This document shows, piece by piece, positions 30,448 to 37,908 of a stretch of DNA of 38,035 bases. The translations under genes were made by a program, and so were the position numbers. The notes beneath the pieces were generated by a model, which worked only from the letters and a program-made list of their open reading frames with translations, searched no databases and was not told the DNA's origin. Positions within the stretch are counted from its first letter, which is position 1. Each line of letters begins with the position of its first letter. Source of the stretch: a virus; IMG/VR virus record IMGVR_UViG_3300042474_000294, positions 1 to 38,035 of that record; one strand, written 5' to 3'.

Positions 30448-32285
30448 TAAGCCACCGCCTGTGAAATACCTTGTTGATAAAGGTTTGTGCCGTCAGAGCG
30501 GAAAGTAAAATAGTCTTTTGCCGCAGCGGCTGTTGACAATGTAGGCGCAGTGCCAGCCGCCCACTTAAACACCGAGTTCCAGGTCAGCGTGTTGCTACCG
30601 GCGTTCTGAATGACAGCTAACGCATAGAACGCACCGTTCTTTAGGTTAGTCGGTGCACCCATTGTGCGGTTGGTAGATACAAAAGTAAAAGTAGCAACTT
30701 GGTTGGTTGTATCCCAAGCAATTGTCGCAGCATCAGTCAATGTTGTGTTTGCAGCCCAACCGACTGTTACCTTAACCTCAGCAGGTGTTGTCACACCAAG
30801 CGACATATTGTTAATTGTGCTCGCCGTAGCTGGGTTAAGTGTGACTGTGCCCGTGCCTGTTGGCGCAATAGACACCGCAGCGTTAGCTGGGTTGATGTTT
30901 ATCGCCACATCAACAGACACGTTGCTGCCGCCACCACTGCCCCATTGAAGTTGTGCTACGCCGCTTGAGTTTCGTAACGCACCGCCGGCTGAGTTAGCCG
31001 CATCAAAATACGGGCCTACAAATTTTGTAGTTGCCGTAATTGTTGTGCCGGTTATCGCAGCGGCCGTTGTGCCACCAATAGCAGGAGGGGCTGACAGATC
31101 AAGTGTGCCACCAAGCGTTAAGTTGCCGCTTGATGTAACCGTACCCGTTAGCGTCAAACCGTTAACAGTACCTGTGCCACCAACAGAAGTGACTGTACCT
31201 GTAGTTGGTGTTGCCCAAGACGGTATACCCGCGGCTAAAGTCAATACTTGACCGTTAGAGCCCGCGGCCAAGAACGCTGTTGTATCGGCAGCGCTTTGGT
31301 AAGGTAACGATCCTGTCGCACCGCCCGCAATGCTTGTTGCTTTAGCGACTGCCGTTGTGCCAATTACAGCAACAACTTCCGAAGCACTGGCTGCGGTCAT
31401 AGCAGATGTGCCGTTACCGTACACAAGGCCTGTCAATGTAACCGCACCAGTACCACCGTTAGCCACACCAAGTGTGCCGCCAAGGGTCAGCGTACCAGAC
31501 GCTGTGATTGGACCGCCGGTCAAAGTCAGACCCGTTGTGCCACCTGAGCCATCAACCGAGGTGACTGTACCCACACCGGCTACAGACTGCCAAGTTGGAG
31601 CCGACGCACCGTTAGAGGTCAACACTTGACCAGCCGTGCCTGTCGCGCCGTTAGCGGACAGTGTCGAGTTAAACCGCAGAGTTGTAAACACGCCCGCGGC
31701 AGGACTGGACGCGCCAATGGTTAGCCCGTTAGCTGTGCCACCCGTAATGGCCACAGCATCTGCACCTTGCGTAGACATCGTACCCAAGCCGGTAATATCG
31801 GTGTTGGGGATGGTGGCCGATGCAGTGTAAGCAGACGTGCCATTGCCCTTAACGTAACCGGTAAGCGTTGCCGCACCAGAACCACCCGATGCAACAGGCA
31901 GTGGTGTGCCAAGACCGGAGATTGTGCCACCGGTAATAGCTACAGCACTAGCGTTTTGGGTCGACATGGTGCCCAAACCGGTAATGTCGGTATTGGGAAT
32001 AGTTGCCGAAGCGGTCATAGCCGATGTGCCTGTACCCTTGACGTAACCCGTCAAAGTTACAGCACCCGTGCCACCGTAGGGTACCGTGATGGTCGAGCCG
32101 TTCCAGGCTCCTGCAAGCACTGCACCAGTTAGTGTGATGTTACGAAAAGTCGCATCGCCTGATGAATCTTTAACAGACATCGTACCGTTTGCTGCCGGTA
32201 CAGTAATCAGAAATGTGTCAACAGAGTTGGTGGATTCTAAAGTAGTCGTGCCGCCTAATACGGCATTGAATATCAAGCGGCTCAT
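30447..32285 (-). CDS. Repeat-rich tail fibre protein (612 aa)
   Basis: Begins MSRLIFNAVLGGTTTLESTN. Two near-identical 55-residue repeats follow (71-125 and 134-188), each reading GG(T/S)GA(V/A)TLTGYVKG, then ATIPNTDITGLGTMSTQ, with further weaker VANGGTGAxTLTG units beyond. The C-terminal part (about 465-612) is a beta-rich block with SPTGTGTVTLNPATASTINN. This is the usual plan of a trimeric phage fibre shaft. It precedes the large adhesin and may share the same fibre complex. Confidence 0.85.
   Translation of the reverse strand: MSRLIFNAVLGGTTTLESTNSVDTFLITVPAANGTMSVKDSSGDATFRNITLTGAVLAGAWNGSTITVPYGGTGAVTLTGYVKGTGTSAMTASATIPNTDITGLGTMSTQNASAVAITGGTISGLGTPLPVASGGSGAATLTGYVKGNGTSAYTASATIPNTDITGLGTMSTQGADAVAITGGTANGLTIGASSPAAGVFTTLRFNSTLSANGATGTAGQVLTSNGASAPTWQSVAGVGTVTSVDGSGGTTGLTLTGGPITASGTLTLGGTLGVANGGTGAVTLTGLVYGNGTSAMTAASASEVVAVIGTTAVAKATSIAGGATGSLPYQSAADTTAFLAAGSNGQVLTLAAGIPSWATPTTGTVTSVGGTGTVNGLTLTGTVTSSGNLTLGGTLDLSAPPAIGGTTAAAITGTTITATTKFVGPYFDAANSAGGALRNSSGVAQLQWGSGGGSNVSVDVAININPANAAVSIAPTGTGTVTLNPATASTINNMSLGVTTPAEVKVTVGWAANTTLTDAATIAWDTTNQVATFTFVSTNRTMGAPTNLKNGAFYALAVIQNAGSNTLTWNSVFKWAAGTAPTLSTAAAAKDYFTFRSDGTNLYQQGISQAVA
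31722..32075 (-). repeat. Tandem 165-bp coding repeats in the tail fibre gene
   Basis: Two copies, 32075-31911 and 31886-31722, encode the 55-residue shaft repeats. They differ by some substitutions but share long identical stretches, enough for homologous recombination to change shaft length. Confidence 0.8.
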
Positions 32286-32293
32286 GGCGAATC

Positions 32294-32560
32294 CTATTCG
32301 TAAATAACAGTTGCAGTTACAGTGCCGCTAATAGCAATATTTAGACCGTTATTAAAAAACATTCCATCCGCCGGACCAAATGAATAAAAAGTTGCCGCGG
32401 CGGGAGTAAACACACCTACCATTGTGGTAGCAGTGCCTGTTTGCACGTCATAAATTGTGATGGTAGGCGTAGATGAAGCAGCGCTTACAAAAATGCCTTT
32501 TAACTTGCCCGCACCGACTTTAACTTGTCTAGTTGCGGTGATGTATGTGTAATTTGCCAT
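32294..32560 (-). CDS. Small structural protein (88 aa)
   Basis: MANYTYITATRQVKVGAGKL, then a compact beta-rich body KGIFVSAASSTPTITIYDVQ and a C-terminus FFNNGLNIAISGTVTATVIY. Similar small beta proteins lie near fibre genes in other phages and are thought to be virion decorations or fibre connectors. No catalytic residue is visible. Lies between DUF5856 and the fibre gene. Confidence 0.7.
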   Translation of the reverse strand: MANYTYITATRQVKVGAGKLKGIFVSAASSTPTITIYDVQTGTATTMVGVFTPAAATFYSFGPADGMFFNNGLNIAISGTVTATVIYE

Positions 32561-32568
32561 GATGCGCC

Positions 32569-32931
32569 TTAAGAAAGAAAGCGAAGCTTATATAATGTGG
32601 AAAGGTACAGTTCAACAATGCCGTCAATCAAATTTTGAAGCGGTGTGTCAGTCTTTTCACAGACCTCATACCGACATTTCTCAATCTCTTCAAGTTGATT
32701 CTCAAGAAACTCAACGACATTGGTTGTCTTCTTAGCAGATTGTAGTCCGATTGGACCAATTAAACCATGTCTGCCTTGATAAGCTTCAGCAAAACCATCA
32801 GCTAGATCAATGATGTTCTCATAGAACTTTTGCAACGCTTTATGCTTGGCATACGAACGCGTGTTCAAGTGAACCGAATGTGTAACATCGCGTGCTAGAA
32901 ACATCATACCTACGAATTCAGCGCATTTCAT
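32569..32931 (-). CDS. DUF5856 family helical protein (ferritin/Dps-like fold)
   Basis: 120 aa. The N-terminal FVGMMFLARDVTHSVHLNTR followed by SYAKHKALQKFYENIIDLAD is the DUF5856 signature and continues as a four-helix bundle with potential ligands (H17, H20, H29, E38, D42). The fold resembles Dps/ferritin proteins; iron binding or DNA protection is not shown. It overlaps the portal gene by ATGA, so it is likely expressed with virion proteins. Confidence 0.8.
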   Translation of the reverse strand: MKCAEFVGMMFLARDVTHSVHLNTRSYAKHKALQKFYENIIDLADGFAEAYQGRHGLIGPIGLQSAKKTTNVVEFLENQLEEIEKCRYEVCEKTDTPLQNLIDGIVELYLSTLYKLRFLS

Positions 32932-35063
32932 TGTGGTGGCATCCCTTCAGGTGGCATCATGGGTTGTTCTGGCGGAGGCTGCTCCATCGGCATTTCAAAC
33001 GATTCACGCTCAGGCGCACCGCCAATCAGATCACCAGTATCTAGTGCTGCGGCAATAGTGCCTCGCACGATGTCTTGAATCTGCTCGAAGGTCATGCCAG
33101 CTTGAACTGCCGAGATACGCTTGGTTTCAGCATCAAACGCTTTAATTTGCGCCTCGTAGTCTTTACGCTCCAAGTCCTGCACTTCAATCGACTTAGACAC
33201 GTTCTGAAGCATAGTGTGCATCTGCTCCATTTCCTGAGCCATGCCCTGCATCTGCTGTTCGGCAGCCTGCAACGCTGGGTCTTTGTCGCCGTCTTCCATA
33301 AGCTTAGGATCAATGGTCTTGGCAAACCGCTTGGCCATTTCTTGAGCACCAGGCCAATCCATGTTCTTGATAAACAAGTCACCGGCGACCGCCCAAAGCT
33401 GTGGGTTGCCTTGCAACAGTTGAGCCATAGCTTCCAAAGCTTCCTGACGCTTGGTCATGTAGCTCGGACCAGTTGTTACCATGACGTCGTACTTACCAAC
33501 GCCTGGGTTATAGATTTTCTCTATCACAATACCGGTTTGGTCAACAATTTTCTTAACCGGCTCTTGCTGCATTGGGTTAATCTTGACGGTGCTTACTTCG
33601 CCATCCTCGCCAATGATGCGCGCGATGCGCTCGGTGTCGTAAATCTTGGGGATCAGGTCCACAATCTGACGCGTAATGTAGCGCACAGCGCGGGCGTAGT
33701 TATCAACATAGTGATACGTGCCACGGTCTGTTTGACGCTCGCGAGCCAAGATGGCTTTACCCGAACGCTCGTTAGACACTTGACCTAAGCTTGAGTCATA
33801 CTGACCGGTTGTGGCTTTAATATCCTCAGAGGCGCCCATTTTGGCCTGTATAAGCCCTGTTTGAGCCATCGGAGGTAGCGCACGTTGCGGCAGTGGGAGC
33901 GGGCCGCCTTGGCCGTCTGTGACGTCTGGATTGACCTCTAAGTACGGCCAATTGGTCGTGTTAGCGGTCTTCCATTGGTTCTCGTAGCCTTCAAACTGAC
34001 CACCGTACCCGATAAACGGTGCTTTGGGCGCCAAAGCAAGCATCTCGGCTTCTTGGCTAACCCAATAGTTGTACATCCGCTGTGCATCTTTAGCGTTACG
34101 CACGATGCCCGACAGGTATAGACGCCCGTCGATCTCAAATTCGTTACCAATGACGCGCACAACGGGAATCCAATCGCCTGCCCAATCTTGCTCTTGAAGG
34201 ACCTCAAAACCGTTGATTTTGCACCATTTAACCTTCTTAATGTCCACCGCGCGCGAGCGGATCGGCTTCATACCGCGCATGGCCATCTCGGCATCTTCTG
34301 CCGAGCCCGCAAACGCTGTGATGTTGCCGTAGTACAGGTTTAGCGTGGCTTTTTCGTGCTTAATGTAGAAGTACTCCGCGATACGGACGGTGTCTTCGTT
34401 GATCCACGCGGAGAGCGACTGGTCGCCGACACCTTGCTGCTGGAGCGAGGAGTGCGGGAGCGCGTCGGGGAACTGACGCTCGTACTCTTCTTTGGTGATG
34501 TCTTCGCAGATGAAGCACCAGTTCGCGTCCGCACCGCAGGGGTCTTGGATGGTGGGGTCCATATAAACAGAAAACGAATTGCGGACCCGACCGATCTTAA
34601 TATCTTGGTTAAACGTGTCATCATCGCAGTACTCCGTCAGCAGTCGGATGTAGCCTTCGCCATAAGCGACTTGGTTTTCACACGCGGTGTCGTACGCAAC
34701 ATCAGCGTCTGACAGGTATTCGATATGGCGCACCATACCGTTGAAAATTTCCGCTACTTCAACGTCGGCCTTGTCATCCACAGGGATAACTTTACCGCTT
34801 GGGCGGTTTTGGCGCTGATCGTTGGTGATTTCACGTACGTGCTGTGGCAGCTTGTTGATCGTCAAGCAAGGACGTGCGTTAATTGTCTGCCCTTGGACCG
34901 CGCCGCGGGTCGCCAACACATCGGCTGGCCACTGATATTGGTTATCTGGACTTGCGGCAAAGAATCGTAGGTCGTCTAGCTCGTCTTCTCTAGACTCACT
35001 AAATGCCGCAATAGCCATCTTTAGGCGGCTGCGGGCGGTCGAGAGAAGATCGTCGTTTTTCAT
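32928..35063 (-). CDS. Portal protein, P22 gp1 family
   Basis: 711 aa against 725 in P22 gp1. Family blocks: RSRLKMAIAAFSESREDELD, NKLPQHVREITNDQRQNRPS and VAYGEGYIRLLTEYCDDDTF; the core RNSFSVYMDPTIQDPCGADA and WCFICEDITKEEYERQFPDA; and the crown-side helical tail (about 590-690: LQAAEQQMQGMAQEMEQMHT). It forms the dodecameric ring for packaging and ejection. Its start overlaps the GroES-like gene by ATGA (35060-35063), placing it right after the terminase cluster. Confidence 0.93.
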   Translation of the reverse strand: MKNDDLLSTARSRLKMAIAAFSESREDELDDLRFFAASPDNQYQWPADVLATRGAVQGQTINARPCLTINKLPQHVREITNDQRQNRPSGKVIPVDDKADVEVAEIFNGMVRHIEYLSDADVAYDTACENQVAYGEGYIRLLTEYCDDDTFNQDIKIGRVRNSFSVYMDPTIQDPCGADANWCFICEDITKEEYERQFPDALPHSSLQQQGVGDQSLSAWINEDTVRIAEYFYIKHEKATLNLYYGNITAFAGSAEDAEMAMRGMKPIRSRAVDIKKVKWCKINGFEVLQEQDWAGDWIPVVRVIGNEFEIDGRLYLSGIVRNAKDAQRMYNYWVSQEAEMLALAPKAPFIGYGGQFEGYENQWKTANTTNWPYLEVNPDVTDGQGGPLPLPQRALPPMAQTGLIQAKMGASEDIKATTGQYDSSLGQVSNERSGKAILARERQTDRGTYHYVDNYARAVRYITRQIVDLIPKIYDTERIARIIGEDGEVSTVKINPMQQEPVKKIVDQTGIVIEKIYNPGVGKYDVMVTTGPSYMTKRQEALEAMAQLLQGNPQLWAVAGDLFIKNMDWPGAQEMAKRFAKTIDPKLMEDGDKDPALQAAEQQMQGMAQEMEQMHTMLQNVSKSIEVQDLERKDYEAQIKAFDAETKRISAVQAGMTFEQIQDIVRGTIAAALDTGDLIGGAPERESFEMPMEQPPPEQPMMPPEGMPPQ

Positions 35064-35305
35064 ACTAGCCCTATGACATCTTTGTCTTTCATAACTACGC
35101 AGTCTTCGTAAGTCTGATCAATCGTGCCACTATACATGACGTGGTCGCCCACCGACACCATAAGCGGTCGACTTGAGCCTTTCTTGCCTGGGCCCACTGC
35201 CACAACCGTGCCGGTACGCATATCTTCTTCAGGCAAAATCAATAACCCGCTCTGGATGAACGGGTCGGGCAAAACTACGATGTTATCGTTTAGTGGCTTT
35301 AGCAT
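35060..35305 (-). CDS. GroES-like co-chaperonin (81 aa)
   Basis: MLKPLNDNIVVLPDPFIQSG, LLILPEEDMRTGTVVAVGPG, and SVGDHVMYSGTIDQTYEDCV are GroES strands in order. The mobile loop is shorter than in bacterial GroES, ending in LLIL instead of IVL. The start at 35305 is chosen because an upstream start at 35377 would add a basic stretch unlike GroES. Phage GroES-like proteins (T4 gp31 type) redirect host GroEL to fold phage capsid proteins. No GroEL gene is present, so it would use host GroEL. Confidence 0.88.
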   Translation of the reverse strand: MLKPLNDNIVVLPDPFIQSGLLILPEEDMRTGTVVAVGPGKKGSSRPLMVSVGDHVMYSGTIDQTYEDCVVMKDKDVIGLV

Positions 35306-35420
35306 TTTGTTTAACAGAGTAGGCGATGGCCACGGCTTGCTTGATAGGCTTGCCGGCTTTAACTTCCGCTTTGACATTAGCGCGGAAAGCTTCTTTTGTA
35401 GGTGACTTCTTTAGCGGCAT
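35283..35420 (-). CDS. Small basic Lys/Ala-rich protein (45 aa), DUF6496-like
   Basis: ATG at 35420 (sharing one base with the terminase stop, TAATG), TAA at 35283-35285. Translation MPLKKSPTKEAFRANVKAEV, KAGKPIKQAVAIAYSVKQNA and a KATKR tail. The KAEVKAGKPxKQAxAIAYS pattern recurs in small basic phage proteins, some grouped as DUF6496. The charge suggests DNA or RNA contact, for example within the head, but this is inference. It overlaps GroES by 23 bases. Confidence 0.7.
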   Translation of the reverse strand: MPLKKSPTKEAFRANVKAEVKAGKPIKQAVAIAYSVKQNAKATKR

Positions 35421-36943
35421 TACGACGACATCCATGAAGTTAGTACTCCGCTTGCAGAATACCCCCTGCGTGGGGTCTTGTCAACAGTTTCACGATGCGC
35501 CATTGGGAAGGCAAAAGTCACGCATATCGCGTCTGCCGCATCCGGTGAGGCCAAGCCTCTAGAGCGCATGTCCTTTTTGCTCTCTAAAAAGATCGTGCCC
35601 TTAGAGTCAGGCTTCATCATGGGCGAAATGAGGTCACTTTTGAGCATTCGGTCACTGGGAATAGAGGCGGACTTCAACCATTCACGCATTGAGCCCCACA
35701 TCTCCGCCCGTTTGTTGCCGTACATGAGCGGATTCTTAGATTTGTTACCAAAGTTCACACCCCGAATCTTGTAGCGCTGCTCTTTCAAGCGATCCACAAC
35801 CCCTCCACCCACGCCGCCCTCGTCAATCACAACCATTGCGGGTGAGTATTCTTCAATCGCCTCGATAATGTGACCGACCACCGTCATCGTGTCATCGCCC
35901 CGATAGCGCTTGATGTCAATAATGTCCCGCCCTTGCCTGACTGCGATGACCGTTGCGTCCGCCCCGAACCGTGCGGGGTCCACGCCCAACACAATGGGTG
36001 CTGACTGATCCTTATAGCGGGGGCGCTTCATGGCGTCATCTACCGTCTGCGCCGAGATGAACTGATCATCGCTTGCGTTCGGGAACTCACCATAGACTTC
36101 TACGTGCGCCTGACTTGAGTCTGGCCCATATTCATCAATAATCTGCTGATAGACCGCCTTGTCTGTGCCCTCAACCGTGCGGGCGTCGACTACCTGCGTG
36201 CGCCAAAACTCACGCTTGGCGTGAAAGCACTCATAGAAGTAGCCCGAGTTACGCCGCGGGTTAGAAAACGCCAACCAGAAGCGGTTCGGTGTGTTCTCTG
36301 TAAAGAACCCAGAGGTCACCGCCCAGATGGCGTCGTCAATACCCGAGGCTTCGTCAAAGATCACCATCACACCGTCGTAGTTGTGCACACCGGCGTACGC
36401 ATCCGGATTCTCGCTTGACCACAAGCGACCTTCCACCGACCAGTAGCGCGTGCCTTTCTTTAAGTCGCGCTCGACCAGTTCTGTTAGCCATTTGGCGGGC
36501 ATGAGACGGGTGGCTGACACCTCAAACCAATGGCTGTTAATCGCCATCGCCAACCATTTAGTAATCTCAGCCCATGTGACTGACCTAAGCTGACTCTCAG
36601 AGTTGGCCGATATGATGGTGGTCGAGCCGATCCTGGTGGACAGCATCCAGATCGTGATCCAACTAACAAGTGCCGACTTGCCAATACCGCGCCCCGAGCT
36701 CACCGATTGGCGTAGCGTGTCAAAGTCAACCTTACCCTTGTTCTGCGCGATGTGGTCCCCGATCTGCTGGAGCACCACCCGTTGCCATTTGCGTGGCCCC
36801 GAGAAGTTTTCCAAGGGCGTGCCCTTCACGCCCCACGGGAATACTAACGCAACAAACGCTAGCGGGTTATCTCTGATCGCGGGCGACCACAGCCTCGCCA
36901 TTAACTCTTGTTCGTCCTGCGCTGAGTATATTGTTGTCTGCAA
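35420..36943 (-). CDS. terL: Terminase large subunit
   Basis: 507 aa, ATP-driven packaging motor with nuclease. Walker A SSGRGIGKS (82-90), Walker B VMVIFDEAS (D197, E198), coupling motif around AFSNPRRNSG (about 225-234). Nuclease domain acidic residues: D322 in VLGVDPARFG, D374 in VVIDEGGVGGG and D468/D471 in SPDAADAI. Size and layout match P22 gp2 (499 aa). It overlaps the small subunit gene by 77 bases, a compact arrangement common in headful phages. Confidence 0.96.
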   Translation of the reverse strand: MQTTIYSAQDEQELMARLWSPAIRDNPLAFVALVFPWGVKGTPLENFSGPRKWQRVVLQQIGDHIAQNKGKVDFDTLRQSVSSGRGIGKSALVSWITIWMLSTRIGSTTIISANSESQLRSVTWAEITKWLAMAINSHWFEVSATRLMPAKWLTELVERDLKKGTRYWSVEGRLWSSENPDAYAGVHNYDGVMVIFDEASGIDDAIWAVTSGFFTENTPNRFWLAFSNPRRNSGYFYECFHAKREFWRTQVVDARTVEGTDKAVYQQIIDEYGPDSSQAHVEVYGEFPNASDDQFISAQTVDDAMKRPRYKDQSAPIVLGVDPARFGADATVIAVRQGRDIIDIKRYRGDDTMTVVGHIIEAIEEYSPAMVVIDEGGVGGGVVDRLKEQRYKIRGVNFGNKSKNPLMYGNKRAEMWGSMREWLKSASIPSDRMLKSDLISPMMKPDSKGTIFLESKKDMRSRGLASPDAADAICVTFAFPMAHRETVDKTPRRGYSASGVLTSWMSS

Positions 36944-37346
36944 GTGTGTCGTCCTGTAAGTGCGTAATGTCTATCACACGCTTCTCGCCCTGTTCAAGCG
37001 CGGCAATGACGCTGATGCGCTGTTCAACATCTACATTGATCTGTTGCTTGGCGACCCAATCGTGCTTGTGCTTCAAGATTTCAAGTGCGGCCTTAGCGTC
37101 ACCATTACGTGCGGCGTCGTGCAGCACCATCGACATCTCGCGCTCGCCGTCTGCTTTGCCCTTAACCGCGGCGTGCTCGGCCACAGGGTCAACCTGACAC
37201 AGTATCCGATACTCGGCCGGTAACATGCCAGCGGCAAGCGCCAACGAGTCGCCCGAGAGTCCTAACTTAGCGGCGTCGTAGATCGCCTTTAAGCGCGACT
37301 CTGTGGCTTTGATTTGCCGGATGGAGAGCGGGAAGGATTCGAACAT
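36867..37346 (-). CDS. terS: Terminase small subunit
   Basis: 159 aa, recognises the packaging start site and regulates TerL. N-terminal helix-turn-helix-like region (RQIKATESRLKAIYDAAKLG; GDSLALAAGMLPAEYRIL, about 10-50), central helices (KADGEREMSMVLHDAARNGD; AALEILKHKHDWV) for ring formation, and a C-terminus expected to contact the portal. No good ribosome binding site precedes the only ATG. First gene of the late operon, facing the repeat region where a pac site would be expected, since P22 pac lies inside its terS. Confidence 0.88.
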   Translation of the reverse strand: MFESFPLSIRQIKATESRLKAIYDAAKLGLSGDSLALAAGMLPAEYRILCQVDPVAEHAAVKGKADGEREMSMVLHDAARNGDAKAALEILKHKHDWVAKQQINVDVEQRISVIAALEQGEKRVIDITHLQDDTLADNNILSAGRTRVNGEAVVARDQR

Positions 37347-37482
37347 TTGCTGATTGTATATTAAAAAAAAATTGTTAGCAGACCCTGCGTAGACTAGGAC
37401 CTGTCGGCCAAGGCCCTACCCCCCCCTCTCAAATATTTTTAGCTTTTTGCTTGCAGCTCCTGGGCTAAGGTTTGCTTAGTGT

Positions 37483-37567
37483 TGCTGCACTGCACAATGC
37501 CACTAAGACTTAGTGAGTAATGCTGCACTGCACAATGTTGCACTGCACAATGCTGCGCTGCACAATG
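37483..37567 (+). repeat. TGCACTGCACAATG repeats (4 copies)
   Basis: Copies at 37483-37499, 37521-37537, 37538-37552 and 37553-37567; the last three are directly tandem with 15-17 base spacing. All end in GCACAATG. They alternate with two CTAAG palindromes. Confidence 0.8.
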
Positions 37568-37703
37568 CACTAAGACTTAGTGAGTACAGCGATCTAAGCG
37601 ATATAGTCACGGCCGCAAAGTCGACGGCCAAACCGAGCATAAAGACTAAGACTTAGTGAGCACAATACTAAGACTTAGTGAGCATAAATGCTAAGACTTA
37701 GTG
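37501..37703 (+). repeat. Palindromic iterons with core CTAAGACTTAGTGAG (5 copies)
   Basis: Copies of CACTAAGACTTAGTG or shortened forms at 37501-37515, 37568-37582, 37645-37658, 37667-37680 and 37691-37703, each followed by AG. CACTAAG and CTTAGTG are perfect inverted arms around one A. A sixth, looser copy (CTAAG-N5-CTTAG) lies at 37465-37479. Spacing is irregular (8-62 bases), typical of binding sites for a dimeric initiator or regulator. Confidence 0.85.
37591..37611 (+). repeat. GATCTAAGCGATATAGTCACG element, copy 1
   Basis: The sequence GATCTAAGCGATATAGTCAC is followed by GGCC...GGCCAAACCG. The same order recurs at 37749-37788 with substitutions, giving an imperfect direct repeat of about 45 bases. 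Confidence 0.7.
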
Positions 37704-37742
37704 AGTTTATGCTTAAAATAATACTTGCCAATTTGACAAGAT

Positions 37743-37768
37743 ATAGTCATCTAAGCGATATAGTCATG
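37743..37768 (+). repeat. ATAGTCA element, copies 2 and 3
   Basis: ATAGTCATC (37743-37751) and ATAGTCATG (37760-37768) flank CTAAGCG, preceded by a TTGACA box at 37733-37738. The downstream part repeats the flank of copy 1 (GGCCAAACCG). Inverted copies lie at 37868-37876 (CATGACTAT) and 37921-37929 (CGTGACTAT, also at 13-21). Confidence 0.65.
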
Positions 37769-37816
37769 CCGGAGAAATCGCTGGCCAAACCGCGTGTGCT
37801 CTCCTATCCTATAAAC

Positions 37817-37836
37817 TACTGTATATCCATACAGTG
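37817..37836. promoter_or_regulatory. LexA-type SOS box
   Basis: TACTGTATATCCATACAGTG contains CTGT (37819-37822), eight bases, then ACAG (37831-37834), within perfect 7-bp arms ACTGTAT/ATACAGT. This is the beta/gammaproteobacterial LexA consensus CTGT-N8-ACAG with the favoured flanking TA. It sits in the control region between the late and early operons, so host SOS status could influence phage transcription. Confidence 0.75.
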
Positions 37837-37867
37837 TAAGATTAAAATTTTTACTTTTTCTCCAAAA

Positions 37868-37889
37868 CATGACTATATGACTTAGATCG
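37868..37889 (-). repeat. Inverted copy of the CTAAG/ATAGTCA element
   Basis: On the minus strand this reads CGATCTAAGTCATATAGTCATG, closely matching the plus-strand element at 37590-37611. Together with the inverted ATAGTCACG at 37921-37929, it gives the control region a roughly symmetrical layout around the LexA box. Confidence 0.65.
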
Positions 37890-37908
37890 TTTATTCGTGC
37901 GCCTTTCC

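Larger units (their letters stand above)
37347..37908. other. Repeat-dense non-coding control region
   Basis: Continuous with 1-157 in the circle, about 720 bp with no convincing gene. From left: AT-rich leader of terS and an 8-C run (37419-37426), tandem TGCACTGCACAATG units, palindromic CTAAGACTTAG iterons, ATAGTCAYG elements in both orientations, a TTGACA box (37733-37738), then the LexA box. It separates the leftward late operon from the rightward early operon. Origin, pac site and promoter switch are all plausible; none is proven. Confidence 0.7.

Noticed and set aside
33075-33788. 237-aa plus-strand open frame
   Set aside because: Shadow of the portal gene; the translation is His/Leu-rich without recognisable motifs.
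37483-37703. CRISPR array
   Set aside because: Repeats are 11-17 bases, palindromic or tandem, with irregular 0-62 base gaps and no cas genes; this is not an array.
37688-37885. 65-aa plus-strand frame in the control region
   Set aside because: Runs through the iterons, ATAGTCA elements and LexA box; no ribosome binding site, so treated as chance.
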